Below are positions 11,124 to 24,500 of a DNA stretch of 64,000 nucleotides, piece after piece (positions within the stretch are counted from its first letter, which is position 1; the number at the start of each line of letters is the position of its first letter). Position numbers and translations under genes: made by a program. The notes beneath the pieces were generated by a model. The model worked only from the letters and a program-made list of their open reading frames with translations, was not told the origin of the DNA and ran no database searches. The stretch comes from Atrichornis clamosus (Eukaryota > Chordata > Aves > Passeriformes > Menuridae): positions 42,656 to 106,655 of the forward strand of contig WBMZ01012763.1 of NCBI GenBank assembly GCA_013400975.1. Direction: 5' to 3'.

Positions 11124-14100
11124 TTGCACAAACACTGCACCGGCTGCTGAGGGGCAGCAGATCCCTGTGTCATTCAGTGCCTCACAGATGAACCCGGGTG
11201 CGGGGAGCAAGGGACACTTACAATGCGGTTACTGCTAAAAACACATCGAAATCCTCCAGTGTAATATCAGCAGCAACATCACAAACACATTGGATTTATC
11301 CAAAGTGGCATGCATGAAGTTAAATCAGAAAGATCTTGAGTTTCTCCTTGAGAAATAAGGGTGGGAGGTTGCTTGTCTAAGTAACAAGTTGAATCAAACC
11401 CATATAGCAACAATGCTATCTATCATATGTCAAGATGCTTCAGATAGCTACTGTAATTTAAAAGTATGCTCACTAATAAGAGGTCTCTCCTCCCAGGTCA
11501 AAATCTCTTTCCTATTTGTACAGGATATACTCCAATGAAAAATTATAGAAGGACAATTCAAACAGCCAACCAAAGGAAATATGAAACTGTAGAAAAAAAC
11601 TTTAAGGGTCTAATCCTGGAAGTTGCTCAATATCCTCTGACTGGATTACGATTAGGGTTCTAGAAACAAAATACTTTGTTTGGATCTGCAAACACTGCCA
11701 CTAGGATGGCAAAAGATAAATACCAATACTGAAATAGGATCTTGCTCTACAACGTGAAATGAACTGATATAAATTGTTTTTTATGACATGCAGTAAAAAG
11801 TATCCTGTATTTTGAACCCATTTAAAAAATGTAATTCAAGATTACATAGAAAAAATTTATCTGATCTCACATATGAAAAAAATACTGTCATCTGATTAAG
11901 ATGTCAGAAAGTTCCATTTTTCCAAACAAGTATAACTTGCTTTGTTTCCAACACAAATTACAAAACCAGCTCAAAATCGCAAGTACTGGGAAGGACTGGT
12001 GACTTTCTCAGGTGTCATTCACTCGTCATGTTCCCTGCTTCTGTTCATAGAATTCTGGGACGTGCAGACACGATCGCTGCTTTTTGGCACAGGTGCACAC
12101 TTTTCATTAACAATAAAATATAATACTGCCCTGTAGCCATAGGTGACCCAGATGCAGGACGTGCTGGAGTTCAGTCACATGTTTACATTGCACCTGAGTT
12201 GCTAAAATCTTAGTAATGTGCCACGCTTGGTACTTCTACTTGAACTTACCATGATTTTATTCCAAATAACTCAAAGCTGTTTGCCTCTGCAAAAGGGATG
12301 GTTTTTCTCAACAGCCTGATCCACCGATGAAAACTTGGTTATCGCCATAGCAATCGCTTCCACATTCAAGAGACAATGATATAAACACCGGATTGTGACA
12401 CCGCTGACTAATCTGCCGGTCACAATCTAGACTCTGCAACACCACTTGTAGGTGTATTTATGTGATGTCACTAACTGGGTTGCATCACCACCAAGTAAAA
12501 TCAGGCAAGAAACACAAAGGGATTTAGCAGAGCTTTGGCTGGGGCATAAAGCCATGCCAGCCTGGTGCAGCAGCGCTCTGGCAGGACATCCCTTGCCCTG
12601 TGCTGACTGGCCTTCCCTCTAACATCTTCCCTCGCTCAGCCCTTCCACCTAGAAGTCGCTGCTCTCCTCCACCTCTCATGCCCTTCCCTTAATCTTTCCC
12701 TCTGCCTCAGTCCTGCCTTCAGCATTCTTCTTCCCCTCTTCACGCATTCATTTTCTTTTAAAGGAATCCCATTCAAAACACACAAGGAACTCCATCACAC
12801 TCATACACCACTGGCGCCCATCTGGCTGAGCACTGTCTTGTCATGCTTGCCCCTCTACCCAGTCTGTCTTTTGACATTGCTGTCTAGAGAAACTGGGATT
12901 TTTTCTGGACAAGAATTAGCTACTGTTATGACTTCCCTAACAAATATGATTTTAAAATCTCATACCTGATAATTATCATCTACATGCTCTGGTCATTCAC
13001 ACCCATGTAATAAACAAGTTGCATCAGGTTTGTAGCAGTACTTTTGATTTCACAAAACAGAGCAGGGAGTCAAAACAAGGCACTTTTTTCTTAATCTGAG
13101 TCCTAAGATACAAGGGCCAGGCTGCAGAGCTGCACCTAAAGAGCAGTGAAGCTCCTATGTTCTCCATTACACAGCACACCAGGCAAGATTTTCTTCTTTG
13201 CCAAAAGACCTGTGGTCACTAAAGATAGAGCTGGAAAAGTGAGTACAAAGCTGACCAATGGCCCCTGCAGAATAAGCCTGAAGGCATCCAAGGGCTTAAA
13301 AAGAAAAAAAAGAAAAGCCCACACAGAGTTTTCACAAACTCGCTAGAAAATGAGGTGAAAGCACAGTGGAAAGTAATAGACAAGTGACAAAGGAAGCTGA
13401 AAATGCCTTGGAAGAAAGAGATGGAAAAAGATGGGGAGGAAAGGGCAAAGACATAAATGAAAGCACAATGTGTGAAATGTTTCCTTTCCAGTTCAGTCAT
13501 ATCCCTATATGCAATCTTGCAGATATACCTTAAAGATTCCTCTTTTGATTCTGTATTTACCTCTAAAGATCATATAGACACTGTTAAAAGGATACAGACT
13601 ATTCGGGGGCAGGAGATGCAGTTCCATCAGCCTGACTGAGGATGCTCTGAATTTACTACAATGTAAATTAATCAATTTTGCAGCAGCCTATATATTAAAA
13701 AAAAATTATCCTGAAGCCTAAAATTTCATTGACGATAAAACCTTTAGCGTGTCATCCAGTCTCGCTGAGCATTTATTGTCTCGGCTCAATATTATGCCTC
13801 CTCTGGGACTGACTGCTGTGTCCACAGGTCCTGCCACACAAGCCCATACTGGTCCTTTGCTGCACAGTTTCCTGCCTAACCCACTCTGCTCCACAGCATG
13901 GAAGCCACCCAGCTTCTCAGTTAGGAGTTACAAATGCCCCAGGTCTCAGTTCAGTAAACAATGGTTTGCCACAATTTTGTATCGCCACAGCACAACAGAA
14001 GCAACCCAGGATCCAGACCAAGCCCTGAGATCACAACACAGGCACTGAGCACACTTGGTGGCATTGTCATGAGGCAATGGCAGGGTCTGCAGCTGGTGAG

Positions 14101-15829
14101 CAAAGCCGCTGCTGGGACAACAGGGTGGTGTTCAAGCAGACACAGATACTTCTACAATAGAGAGCAGTTGTATGAGATTGCCAGAGGAAAGTGCTTGCAT
14201 TTTCTTCTAAAACTACTAGACGTACTGCTGGAGGCAGAGCGTAGGTGCCAAGGACTGGGGAGGTGTGTTCTGGCTCTGGAAACGCTGCCATTAGCAGTTG
14301 TACAAGGGCAGCAATAACCTCACGTGAGGACACCAGCATCCATCTCTTGTTCTGGTAATCTTTACTCACTCTTGTTCACCATTTCAGCAGCATTCTAGCA
14401 AAAGCAGCAGTGAGAGATCTTTCACATATGCCTATTTCCACATTTTGCCATCCCCTTTATGCTGTCCCTCATCTACCTGGCCAGGAACAAATGTGCTTCA
14501 CACATGAGGAGCAACAAGGTCAGTAACTGTGGAGATGCTGGGAAAACACGCATCCCGCATTTCGCGCAAGGACAAATGCATTGAGACACTGCTTTGACCA
14601 ATCCACATACTAACATGCTCAGCCAGGAAATATATATAACCATGTGTGCTGGGAAGCCCATTCCATTTTGGATCAAAATAGGAGATTCATTACACAGAGT
14701 TATCCTGCCTTTTCTCTGCCTGTGAGAAAGAATAAAACTTATTCAACCCAACATGGGGAAATGACAGATGAACTAGGAAAGACACCTTATTTGGGGAGTT
14801 AACATTTTCAGACTTCACCTGTCTCAAAAGCCCTGTGGGTCCTGGCTCTTTTGCTCCTGGTCCTGCAAAAGCAACCTCTTGACAACTTACCACAAATATC
14901 TTGAAGTAATATTTTATTCAGAACAAGCAGAAATCTTATTTGTCCAAAAAGGGAGAAAAGTCATTTTAGGAAGGCATTTTTGAGCTTTCCAAGAAGTTAT
15001 GAGAAAGCAGGATATCCACTGCCTTGCCAGCAATACTGCATGAAGCCTTCTCAAATCTTCCAAACATGATTATTTCAGGAGTTGTGCTAAAAATGGGCTA
15101 GAAAAGATGCAACTGCAGCAAAGCCCATGCAACCCATTATGGCAAATAAACTAGACTAGCATTGCTTATACGCATTGGGCTTTGCTGATTCTCATTCTTT
15201 GGTTAAATCAGGTTCAGGGCCTTTATGTAAGTCAAACACCTCTCCTTCATGTCTGGACAACAGTAAAAATTTTAAAAAGAAAAATGTATTTGACTGAGAT
15301 TAAGTTGATATTGAGAACGCAGTCACACTGACGTAGTGAAAAACTAGTAAGGGTAAAATACCAATTCTGCTGAAGGCTGTGCCTTTCCAACAAAAATGAG
15401 ACATCTGTCATATGTCTCCACTGAAACAACAGAAAGGTTGCATTTAGGAGAATTCATAAAGCAAGGTTACTTTTGCACACTTAAACACACTTTTCCTAGT
15501 TTATGTTTTAGAAAAAAAGACTAAATTAACTTTAGAAGGCACATAAAGGTCTTAGAATAACTGATTTGCTATTGTCTAAGTTAATAATTAAGTCTTCTCA
15601 AGATATACTGTTTTAAAAGTTTTGTCTAAAAACCCCCACTTGCCTTTACACTTAAGAACTGTCATTCAACTTTTAGAGTAAGTAACTAAACAAGGTGAAC
15701 CTCTTTACTCAAAATTTCCATGTAGGTACAAAAAAGTAGCCATCAGAAAGCTGAGCTTTACCTGGACGCTTTCAGCAAATAGTTACAGTAAGGAGATGTA
15801 ATTTCCAAGTGGACAGAAGAGGTGATTGG

Positions 15830-15970
15830 AAGTGCCGGGTTGTGCAGACACCCCGCCCTCCAGCTATGCCGGCAGCCGTCTGTTCCGCCAGCGCGGCTCC
15901 GCCTCCGGGTTGTACTAACTGCACTCGGAGCAGCTGCCGCAGGACGGCTCGGCTACACTTCACTGCAGAT
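15830..15970 (-). promoter_or_regulatory. Isolated CpG-rich patch with a downstream splice donor
   Basis: About 13 CpGs by eye in roughly 140 bases, with a CCGCCC GC box, surrounded by AT-rich DNA. On the minus strand it is followed by CCAG|GTAAAG with the donor at 15761, so a noncoding first exon ending at 15762 and pointing toward GRHL1 is plausible. No convincing coding frame reaches the donor. It could equally be a lncRNA promoter or an enhancer. Confidence 0.4.
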
Positions 15971-17890
15971 AAGGCACTCCCGTGGCTCGTCAGCTTCTTA
16001 ACATCATTACTCCAACGTAAGTGTTGATTGATTAAACTGGATAGAACTAACATAAAGCATTTTTGGGGCACACCCTTTATTTTAAATCTGACTCTTAACC
16101 TATGTGTCCAGAAGGCACATGGCTCTTGATGATTAACTGCAACAAGCTTTATGCCACTATATTAAAGTACAGCCTTAATTTAGTCTAACATCTAAGGAAG
16201 CTTTCTTACGTTTGTAACGATGTAACAATGAGCACAGTACTTTTAATTTATGAAGCTCAGATTTTACTACTACAGTAGTTTTAAAAGAAAGGTATACCTA
16301 TAATTAAGTGCGTAAGTCTTTCAAATAAAGACTTCTAAATTAATCCTGTATGTATACCAAGGTGTCTTTTAGATAGTTAATTCAAAACTTTAACAGATAT
16401 TACAGTAAAAAGAGACACTTTTAGTTGTTTGACCCAGTAATAACACTTCCGTAAATTTTTAGCTGATACAAATACCCATCTAGAAAAAGTACAAAGAATA
16501 GTTTTACGAAATACTTACAACCATTAGTAATTCCCTCAGGTGAGGTCAAACATAATAGGTAATGGCCAATTTTAAAACACAAACACCAGACATGAGATGA
16601 GATTTAAACTGGTATGTTCCAAGTCCATTAATGTAAACATCAGTTCAAGACACACCTTGCCACAAGTCTGAGGTATCTAGCACAGCATGGCAATAGATTT
16701 ACACATACTAAACTGTGCCCACTTACGAAATCTCTGACACATGCACCACGTAACAATTCAGTCTATTCCTTCCTCTTCCCCTAAGAAGCACAGTTTAGGT
16801 CTGCATGGCTAAAACTGCCGTCTCATATGCATGCTACGGTCACTTTATTGGACCACTGCTCTAAACCCCTGTGCTACAGTAACTAATTAAGATACCTGAA
16901 AAAGTAAAAACTTTCACCCTGTGTTTTTTCTGTTGCCTCAAATCAGGACACCATATTACCTCCTTCCTCTAATGAATCAGTGATGCCTCCTCGTTTGCCA
17001 GTATTTCCATGTAACTATTAAAACTTACCTTTAATAGTCATGTCTGCTCTACCTGTGCTTGACATACTTCATCACTTTGCTCCAGACAGGTGCAGCACAT
17101 CGCCTCTCCTATCATTCATCTGTTCCCAATTTTTAAACAGCTTCGTGGATTGAACTGCACCAGATTTCAAACCCTTCGCAATCTGCCCGCTGAAGGGATT
17201 ACCTTCCCAGGTTACATCTCACTGAAGCCCTTGCTCAGGGAGGAAGTCCTTACTCTTTGTCACGTCTGCAGGCACCATTTTTCTTGGTTACAATAATGCT
17301 TAGAAACAGTTGTTGATTTTGGTTTTGACCAAATAGATTTGGCAACGTCTGTATGCCGTACTGATGGTCAGAGTTGATGAATTTAATTTCATTCAACTGA
17401 AAGCAGCACTATTCATCTGGGTATCTATACAGCATCTCGGTTCAACTTATGTATGTGTTATGGTGTCTTTCATGTAGTGGCAGCACCCAACTTCATTTAC
17501 ATGCCATCTGGGACAGTATAAAAACACAGTGCATAAATAAAATTGAACATGATAAACTGGAAGAATGTCCAAGGCACAAGCTGCTGAAGATGCTAGGTTA
17601 TAAACTGGCCAGAAGAAATGACAAGAGGACCTGGCAGCTACCACTGGACAAGAAATAGGATCTGATTTTATACCAGGTACAAAAGTACCTGCAAAATCTG
17701 TGAAGCCTGAAGTGGAACATGGACCTGAAAGGTGTTAACTTGAATGAAAGGCTCAGGCATAACAAGAGACTGGGAGATATACAGGATGTGAGGAAGTGTA
17801 GAACGCAGTGGCAGAGTTGTTCCAGAATATCCTGTTTAGAAATAATGGTGAAAAAACTCACTGCAATGAAAACATCAACCAACTGCTCCT

Positions 17891-17896
17891 TTTATT
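17891..17896 (-). terminator. TAF1B: Candidate polyadenylation signal of TAF1B
   Basis: TTTATT on the plus strand is AATAAA in the gene direction, about 445 bases after the TAF1B stop codon, and is the first canonical hexamer I found downstream of the stop. A weaker ATTAAA lies about 90 bases earlier near 17981-17986. Confidence 0.5.
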
Positions 17897-18339
17897 TGTT
17901 AATATAGTATTTTAAAACAAAATAAACATTATTTTCTAGAAATATATTTACTGTCATACAATGTAGGTAAAAAAATAGATATTTTAATTGCAAAATCTCA
18001 CAATGTTACTAGATGCTAACGTTGTGTCAAGTACACTCAAAGTATGCACAATTATGCCCAAAAATGGTAATTTCACAGCTTTCTGTTGGCTCTGATGCAA
18101 AGCAATGAAATAAATGGTGATTAACAGTTTCCTTATGGTTTCCTTTCCCAGTGTCAGTGACTTAAATTATAGGAAAAATGACACTAAAAGTAAAGTACAA
18201 TAGTAGATCTCAGGACTACTACCTTAACAAAAAATTTCCATGAGGCAAAAGAATCAGTATAACTTTAGATGTAATACTGTGGTTTGGGATCCAACCAACT
18301 AATTTACACGGGTTTAATACCGGGGGTTTTAGGCCTTTT
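17897..18339 (-). other. TAF1B: TAF1B 3' untranslated region (predicted)
   Basis: AT-rich sequence between the TAA stop and the first AATAAA. No conserved element recognised. The real end could be farther left. Confidence 0.5.
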
Positions 18340-18532
18340 TTACCTCCTTAGGACTGTGTTGTATTTTAGTTTTTTATAGAGTTTTTTATTAAAAAGTTTG
18401 TGTTCTATCATACACACCTCATCATGGATATAAGAGGGCTGAATCCTCAGAAGAAAGGAAAATAACCTTAGTACAAAATGGTAAGTCTGGGGGAAGTCCA
18501 CTTCTCTGTAATGAGCCAGATGACCACACAAT
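18340..18532 (-). CDS. TAF1B: TAF1B coding exon 15 (last) with stop
   Basis: The acceptor TTTCAG ends at 18533. It encodes [19 protein letters not shown], then [20 protein letters not shown] and a Lys-rich end [19 protein letters not shown], closing with TAA at 18342-18340. The match to the human C-terminus ([15 protein letters not shown]) is clear; the last ten residues diverge. Confidence 0.95.
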
Positions 18533-21500
18533 CTGAAAATAAATGGGGGAAAAGTTCTAAATTACAAGTGCATTTAGTTAGTATTTAGCTAGCATTTATA
18601 TATTTAACTGTAATTAGAGGCAAATTCCACATTTTACCAACAGCACAGATCACAATTCTAGCTTACAGAAGTGATCCACTCCTGCAAAACCCTGAAGTAG
18701 AGGACTGGACCAAGACGTCTTCAGAGCTGGTGCAGACACAGTAAGACGGAAAAGCCAGTATAGCTTCTTGCACTATGAATCAGGATCTTACTCAACCAGG
18801 CAAAGAACACATACTTTTCCTTTCAGGACAAAATGGAATCACTGTTCTGCCAGCTTTTAGCAAATGTAGGGAAGTATTAAAATTACTATCTCATCCTATT
18901 TTAAAAATTTCTAAAACTATCCAATCCAGACACCTCAGGCTCTTTACTCTGTTCTTCTCTCTCCGTGGGGCTCCCCTCTTACCTTCCTGACACTATGTCC
19001 TGGGATAATAACCCATTCATTTCTTGCCCATTGCCTTGTGTGCTAAATACAAATTATGTGTCTAGAAACAACAGAGAAAAGCTAAGTTAAATCAATGGAG
19101 TAATGCAGGAAATATTGGAGCAAACACTGACAAGGTCAACAGAAAGTAATTAGTGCTGTAGCAGCCTTCTCCTTAATTGTTTTGTAACTTTCACTGTGAA
19201 AATGTTAATGAAAATGATGAGGTTTTTTATTGATTAAGTATATAATGAAAATAGCAGACTGGACTTGCTGGTACTAAGTGTCAGACTGAACAAAAGATGA
19301 CACAGAAGACAAACTGCAGAGATAACTCTGTAAACATTAAGTTCTGCAGCTTAGGTTGGAAAAATACCCTATTCTAGATAGGTTTAAAATACTATAAAGT
19401 TTCAATTTTTAAATAAAAACACTATACATTGATATGGGGGGTCAGGTGCTATTCACCTATGAATCCTATGCATCTTCTAACTTACTAGGTATTGCCCTGG
19501 GATGTGGAGAAGCAGTTTAAAATTTTCCCTGTGTCTGATTCAGAGCAGCTGTCTTAAATATCCACCAGAACAAGGACTGGGATCTGTCTGTCCCAATTTA
19601 AGGGTAAGTGTGCTAATTACTAGACTATAAAGTCATTTGCTCGCTCCCTCTGGCCCAGCAAACATTTACATTTTACCTCAAACTGGAGGAACAGACAGAC
19701 CTGTCCTGAGTGCCAGGCAAGCTGCACTTCAGGGAGCACAGTCTGTTCAAAGCTTCCTTAAGTCTGGCAGATTAGAAATCTGAAACTAGTCTCTCACACA
19801 GTACATCCCAGCCTCTGTCCTACCTCACATCCCACAAAAGCATTACAACATTTTTCACACACTGTAATACATTATCACATATAGAATCATACAATCCTTT
19901 AGCTTGGAAAAGACCTTTATGATCATTGACAAAAGACTTCCACAGCAAATCAGTTTAGAATCCAGTTTAAAACGGAAAGTTTTAAATTAAAACGTAAAAG
20001 CATTTCACAACTATTTGATTGATCTCAGCTTTGCTGACACTGTAATCACACTTAAATCCCAGGATTAAAGTAGTCCCAGATAGACCATACTGATTTTTAG
20101 AGAATTTGTAAGGGGTTTTTTTAGTTCTATTATACGTACACGCTGTTGCACAGGATAAGTTCTCATATCTGAGGGAGTAGATGTTGTTTTCCAATGTTAA
20201 GTGTCAGATGTATAATTAACTACTTGCATTGCAAATGATATAATGGGAAATTTAACCGGTAAGAATTTAAATTCAAATCTTGTTTCATGAAGGCTATGAC
20301 AGTTTGCCATTAACATTTTAATATATTACATATGAAAATGTAGGCTTAAAAACAGACTTTGCATGAAAGATTATTCACACAAACATACACTGAAATATCC
20401 ACTCATTCAATGTGTACCTAAGATTTACGCAAATCTGTGGTAAAAGAATTATTACCTCTACTCCCTTAAAAAAAAAGGTTCTTGTTCATACAAAAGAATG
20501 AATCCATATAACCAAAGCTCTTGTAATGTAACACTGTGCTTATATTATTCCAACCCATTTGTGAAAAGTAATGTGAAAAGGAAAATAGAGATAAGCATAT
20601 AAATCCACAGAAAGACAGAAAAGACTGCATATATGTAAACCCCAGTTATTTTCAAAGGGAGTATTTAATGTTTTAAAAATCAGGACTGTATCGCTAAGAC
20701 TTGATAGGGGCTACTGACGTCTGAGTCTCATTTCGAATTATATACCAGAAAAAGGTTTAAGATGTTATTCAACAGACTAATGAAATCTCATTTCACATGA
20801 ATGTAACCCAACCTCCTTTCCAAAAAAACACCCTCCAATTGCACACATGAGAAATTCAGGAGAATCTAAGCCATCTACAGAGTTGATCTTTTTCAGACAT
20901 ATTCACCAGTACATTCCTCTTCTGGATTAGGGTTTCATGATACAACCAATGGCAGAATCAATGTCTTGGGTATGATCCAGAAGCCAATGAATTTACGAGA
21001 AACACTATTTCAGGTATTTTCTATTCCTTGGAGTAAATGCTGCCCACCTCCCACATACCCTCACCAGGCCTTTTGCTCCATGTCTCTGCCAGTACCCTCC
21101 AAGTAGAAAACTCACCACCAATTTTTGCAGAATGTGAAGTGAGAAGGTATTAAAGGAAGAGTGAGATGTTCGACACAAATCAGGCAGATACTTAAATATC
21201 CATGTAACTCAGTACAAGACTGGATTAGCTGTGCTATCATTCTCCTTGCTACTTAGGTCCTCTAAAGAAAATAAGTTTACTAACAAATAGCATGACTGTT
21301 TTGAAATATCCTTAACTGAAGGAAGAAATTCCCTTTCACTTGTAAAGACAGGATCTGGGACTAGTTCTCTAGTAAAGAGAGACACAAAACCTGCTTAATA
21401 GCACAAAATGTCTTCTTTTCCCACATTTCATCTTTTTTACTTTTCCAGTAAAAGAAATGTCTTTCACTTTTCTGCATGCAAAAAATACAATTCTTGATTG

Positions 21501-24500
21501 CTGATACACTTAGATTAAATAGTCGTAAAGTCCTTTTCACTCATAATTATTTTTTTAAAGTATGTTCTGGAGGCATTAATTACCTGCTTATTTGAACTCC
21601 TACTACTAATTTTAACTTTGATTTTGATTAAGGCCATCACAAAATCAGTACAGCGGTTTACAAAATTAACTTCCTATGCTTTTTTGGAGGCCAGGGAAGA
21701 GAGGAACTGAACCATTTTCCCATTCTCTGGAGAGTTGCGGCAAAAGTCTTTTTCTAAAATACTATGAAGTGAAGTGAGTATTTGTATCTAGCTGCTACTC
21801 TTGCCATGTGACACTAGCTGTTGATTTTGTCTCATCTCCTCTCTCCTCACAAGCTCACTTTGATCACTCTTCATATTACAATTTGTCTACTCACAGTCCA
21901 AGGCTATCCATTCCACACACACCCCTTTCTACAAATGATTGTAACTATACGTGAATACATAGCTGTGTACACACCCTATATTTGTCAGTAGTAAAAACAC
22001 ATGTACGGGACTTTACTTTCAGGAGAACTTTCCAAAATGTATTTAGCAAAAATGGGAATACTTACTTCTCATTACATAGTTTAACTGTACACAGCCAATA
22101 GTCAGGGTTCATGGCTGTAAGTAAACCACATTTTTCTTGCAAAACTCCCTTCAGGCTATGCCCGTGAAAACAACTCCCATCTGTGTTTTCTGCAGACCAA
22201 TTTAACTGAAAACTTGAAGGATTTGGCTTTTCAGCACGTCGCACTGAATCAGACAGCTTGCCAAACTGATTTTGTAAGTTCACAACCATTTCTGTGCAAA
22301 AAAACCAAGACAAAAGTATTAAGTATCAGCATACTTATGCATGTTTAGAGGTGATTAATACAGGAACAAAATGGGGTATTTCTACTTTTAAAATTGCTTT
22401 TTATTTCTTTAAACCTCTGCATGAAATACTGAAAAATCGTGGAAGTGTCTGTGTTCTCTCTGCCACTCTTTTTAGACATTTTAGGGAAGATTTTGAAATA
22501 TAATTCAAAATGTCATGTCTCGCATACCTAATGATATTAGTAGTGGGGCATTCCAAAACATTCCCACAAGTAAAACCTATAAAATCCATTTGATACTGCT
22601 GAGATTTTTATGTTGACAGAAAGCACATTCATACATACATGGATTCAAGGTTAAGCTCTTCATAGTGCAAATTTCAACTGGAAAAAAAAAACCCAACAAA
22701 AAAACCCCACTGCACCTTCGTCCACTGCTAGTGAATGAACGACAACCTTCTCTGATAAGGGAAAGAAGGTATCATGATAGATCAGCACCCACAGTATGAC
22801 TGCCTATGCCTCGTTTCCCTAAGATAAAAAGCAGGTTAAAAAACGTTGTTGGAGCTTTAACTTCTTTTTATTGCCTGTATTTAAATAAAGTCATTCATAT
22901 ATTGGAAAAAAAAAACCCAACCGCACTGAAAAAAACCATTCTAAAAGCAATCCAAGGTCTGGGAAGTCTCTCTTTCAAGAGGACACTAAAATCTGTGATC
23001 AAAATCAAGGGTTTAGGAAGGTTTCTAAAAATCTCTATCTGGCATACAAGTGTTCTAGAGTACTGTTTGTCTCTACTATTGTACATTCGTCTTAAGATGA
23101 ATCCTGCCCAGTTATAATGGTATTATGTGATATTCCTGCTCACAACAGCAGTGATAAAGCTCTGTAAATTAAGTGGTCCTCTTCTAGATCCAAGGCAAGC
23201 AGAGCCAGAAAAGGAATCTCTTTTCCTATAAATGCAGGAATTAAAGGGTATCTGACTATATTATCAGCTTGAAATAAATAGATCTAATGGTTTTCCATGG
23301 AACACAACTCAGCTACAGGATCACCCCTACTGAATTTTGAAGTGTAAGTTTAAAAAAACCCCACTGTATTCTTGAAGGAGAAATTCAACATGAGTAATTC
23401 AAACCAAATAGGATTATACAACATGCTTAGAAGTCCCTGAACTGGTCACTTCCAGAAACTGGAAGAGCATATAAAAGGAAAAATACCACTTGTCACACTT
23501 AACATCTGTCTTCAAATACCTGCTGCTTTCTGGGTAATATCAAATGCAGAATGAAAAACTTCAGATCTAATTTGGTTGAATAAACTTCTGGTTTTCTGTA
23601 TTTCCACAGGTAAGTGGGTTTTTGTTGTTCTGTTTCTTTGCCTTTATATCAATATAAACTCCAGTAACTTCTCACAAGTACTTGTAGAGCTACTAAAATA
23701 CAGTAGCCATTCCTGGATTCCAACCACATACAACTGGCTACTCAAGTAAAGCCTTTCTTGCTTTCTGCAGAAGACTGCAAGGAGTGGGAGAGAAGAGGGA
23801 CATGCAAGGTCTACCAAAGGACATACTGGGATATGCATACCAAATGATATGAGAAAATAAAGGAGAAAACGGACGGGGAAGCTATTGAAGTCCAACAACA
23901 ATCCACGAGGAATACAGTGATATAAAGGTAGCTGGCAAACCAGAGAAGATGAGGACAGACTACTCATTCTGAGATGTGGTTCAGTAGGTTGTTAGGAAGA
24001 CTGGCAAAGGCAGTTTCAGTTATGCATGTGTGAAAAAGTCCAGCCACAGGTTGTAAAATAGTACTACATTAATTGTACCCAGAGATGAAAGAGAGGAGAC
24101 AAAGTATTTTAAGATGTAAATGTTATCAGCTGGGGCTGAAGATCTTCTACGATGGGAAAAGTTGGAGCATATTTCTGCGTTGCTGGGAAGAAGCAATGTT
24201 TACTCACGTCTTCTCTTTAGAACTTTAGATTTATTCTTGACTGAATAAAACAGTGGCTTTTCACATCTCCAGAGATACCTACCAGTAAGAGACATAAGAA
24301 TTGTTAAGAAAAAGAATGCTGAAGCAAACAAATAAAAGAATAGTAACTTATTACAAATACTGCTAGAGTTTTAAATTAAAATAATCTAATGGTTAGTGCT
24401 ATTAAAAGCCACTGTCCCCCCAAAACATCTAGGAAGTCTTTTTCAGAGTAGGCAAAACAAAGCATGTAAGCCTAGATCTACTGTAATCAGTTAATTGTTC

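Larger units (their letters stand above)
10761..17890. other. Intergenic region between TAF1B 3' end and GRHL1 promoter
   Basis: Apart from the CR1 copy at 10898-11123 and the CpG patch at 15830-15970, I see no exon of either gene, no RNA gene and no clear repeat. A purine-rich stretch with several open codons at 17500-17890 resembles degraded coding sequence but I cannot name it. Confidence 0.7.
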
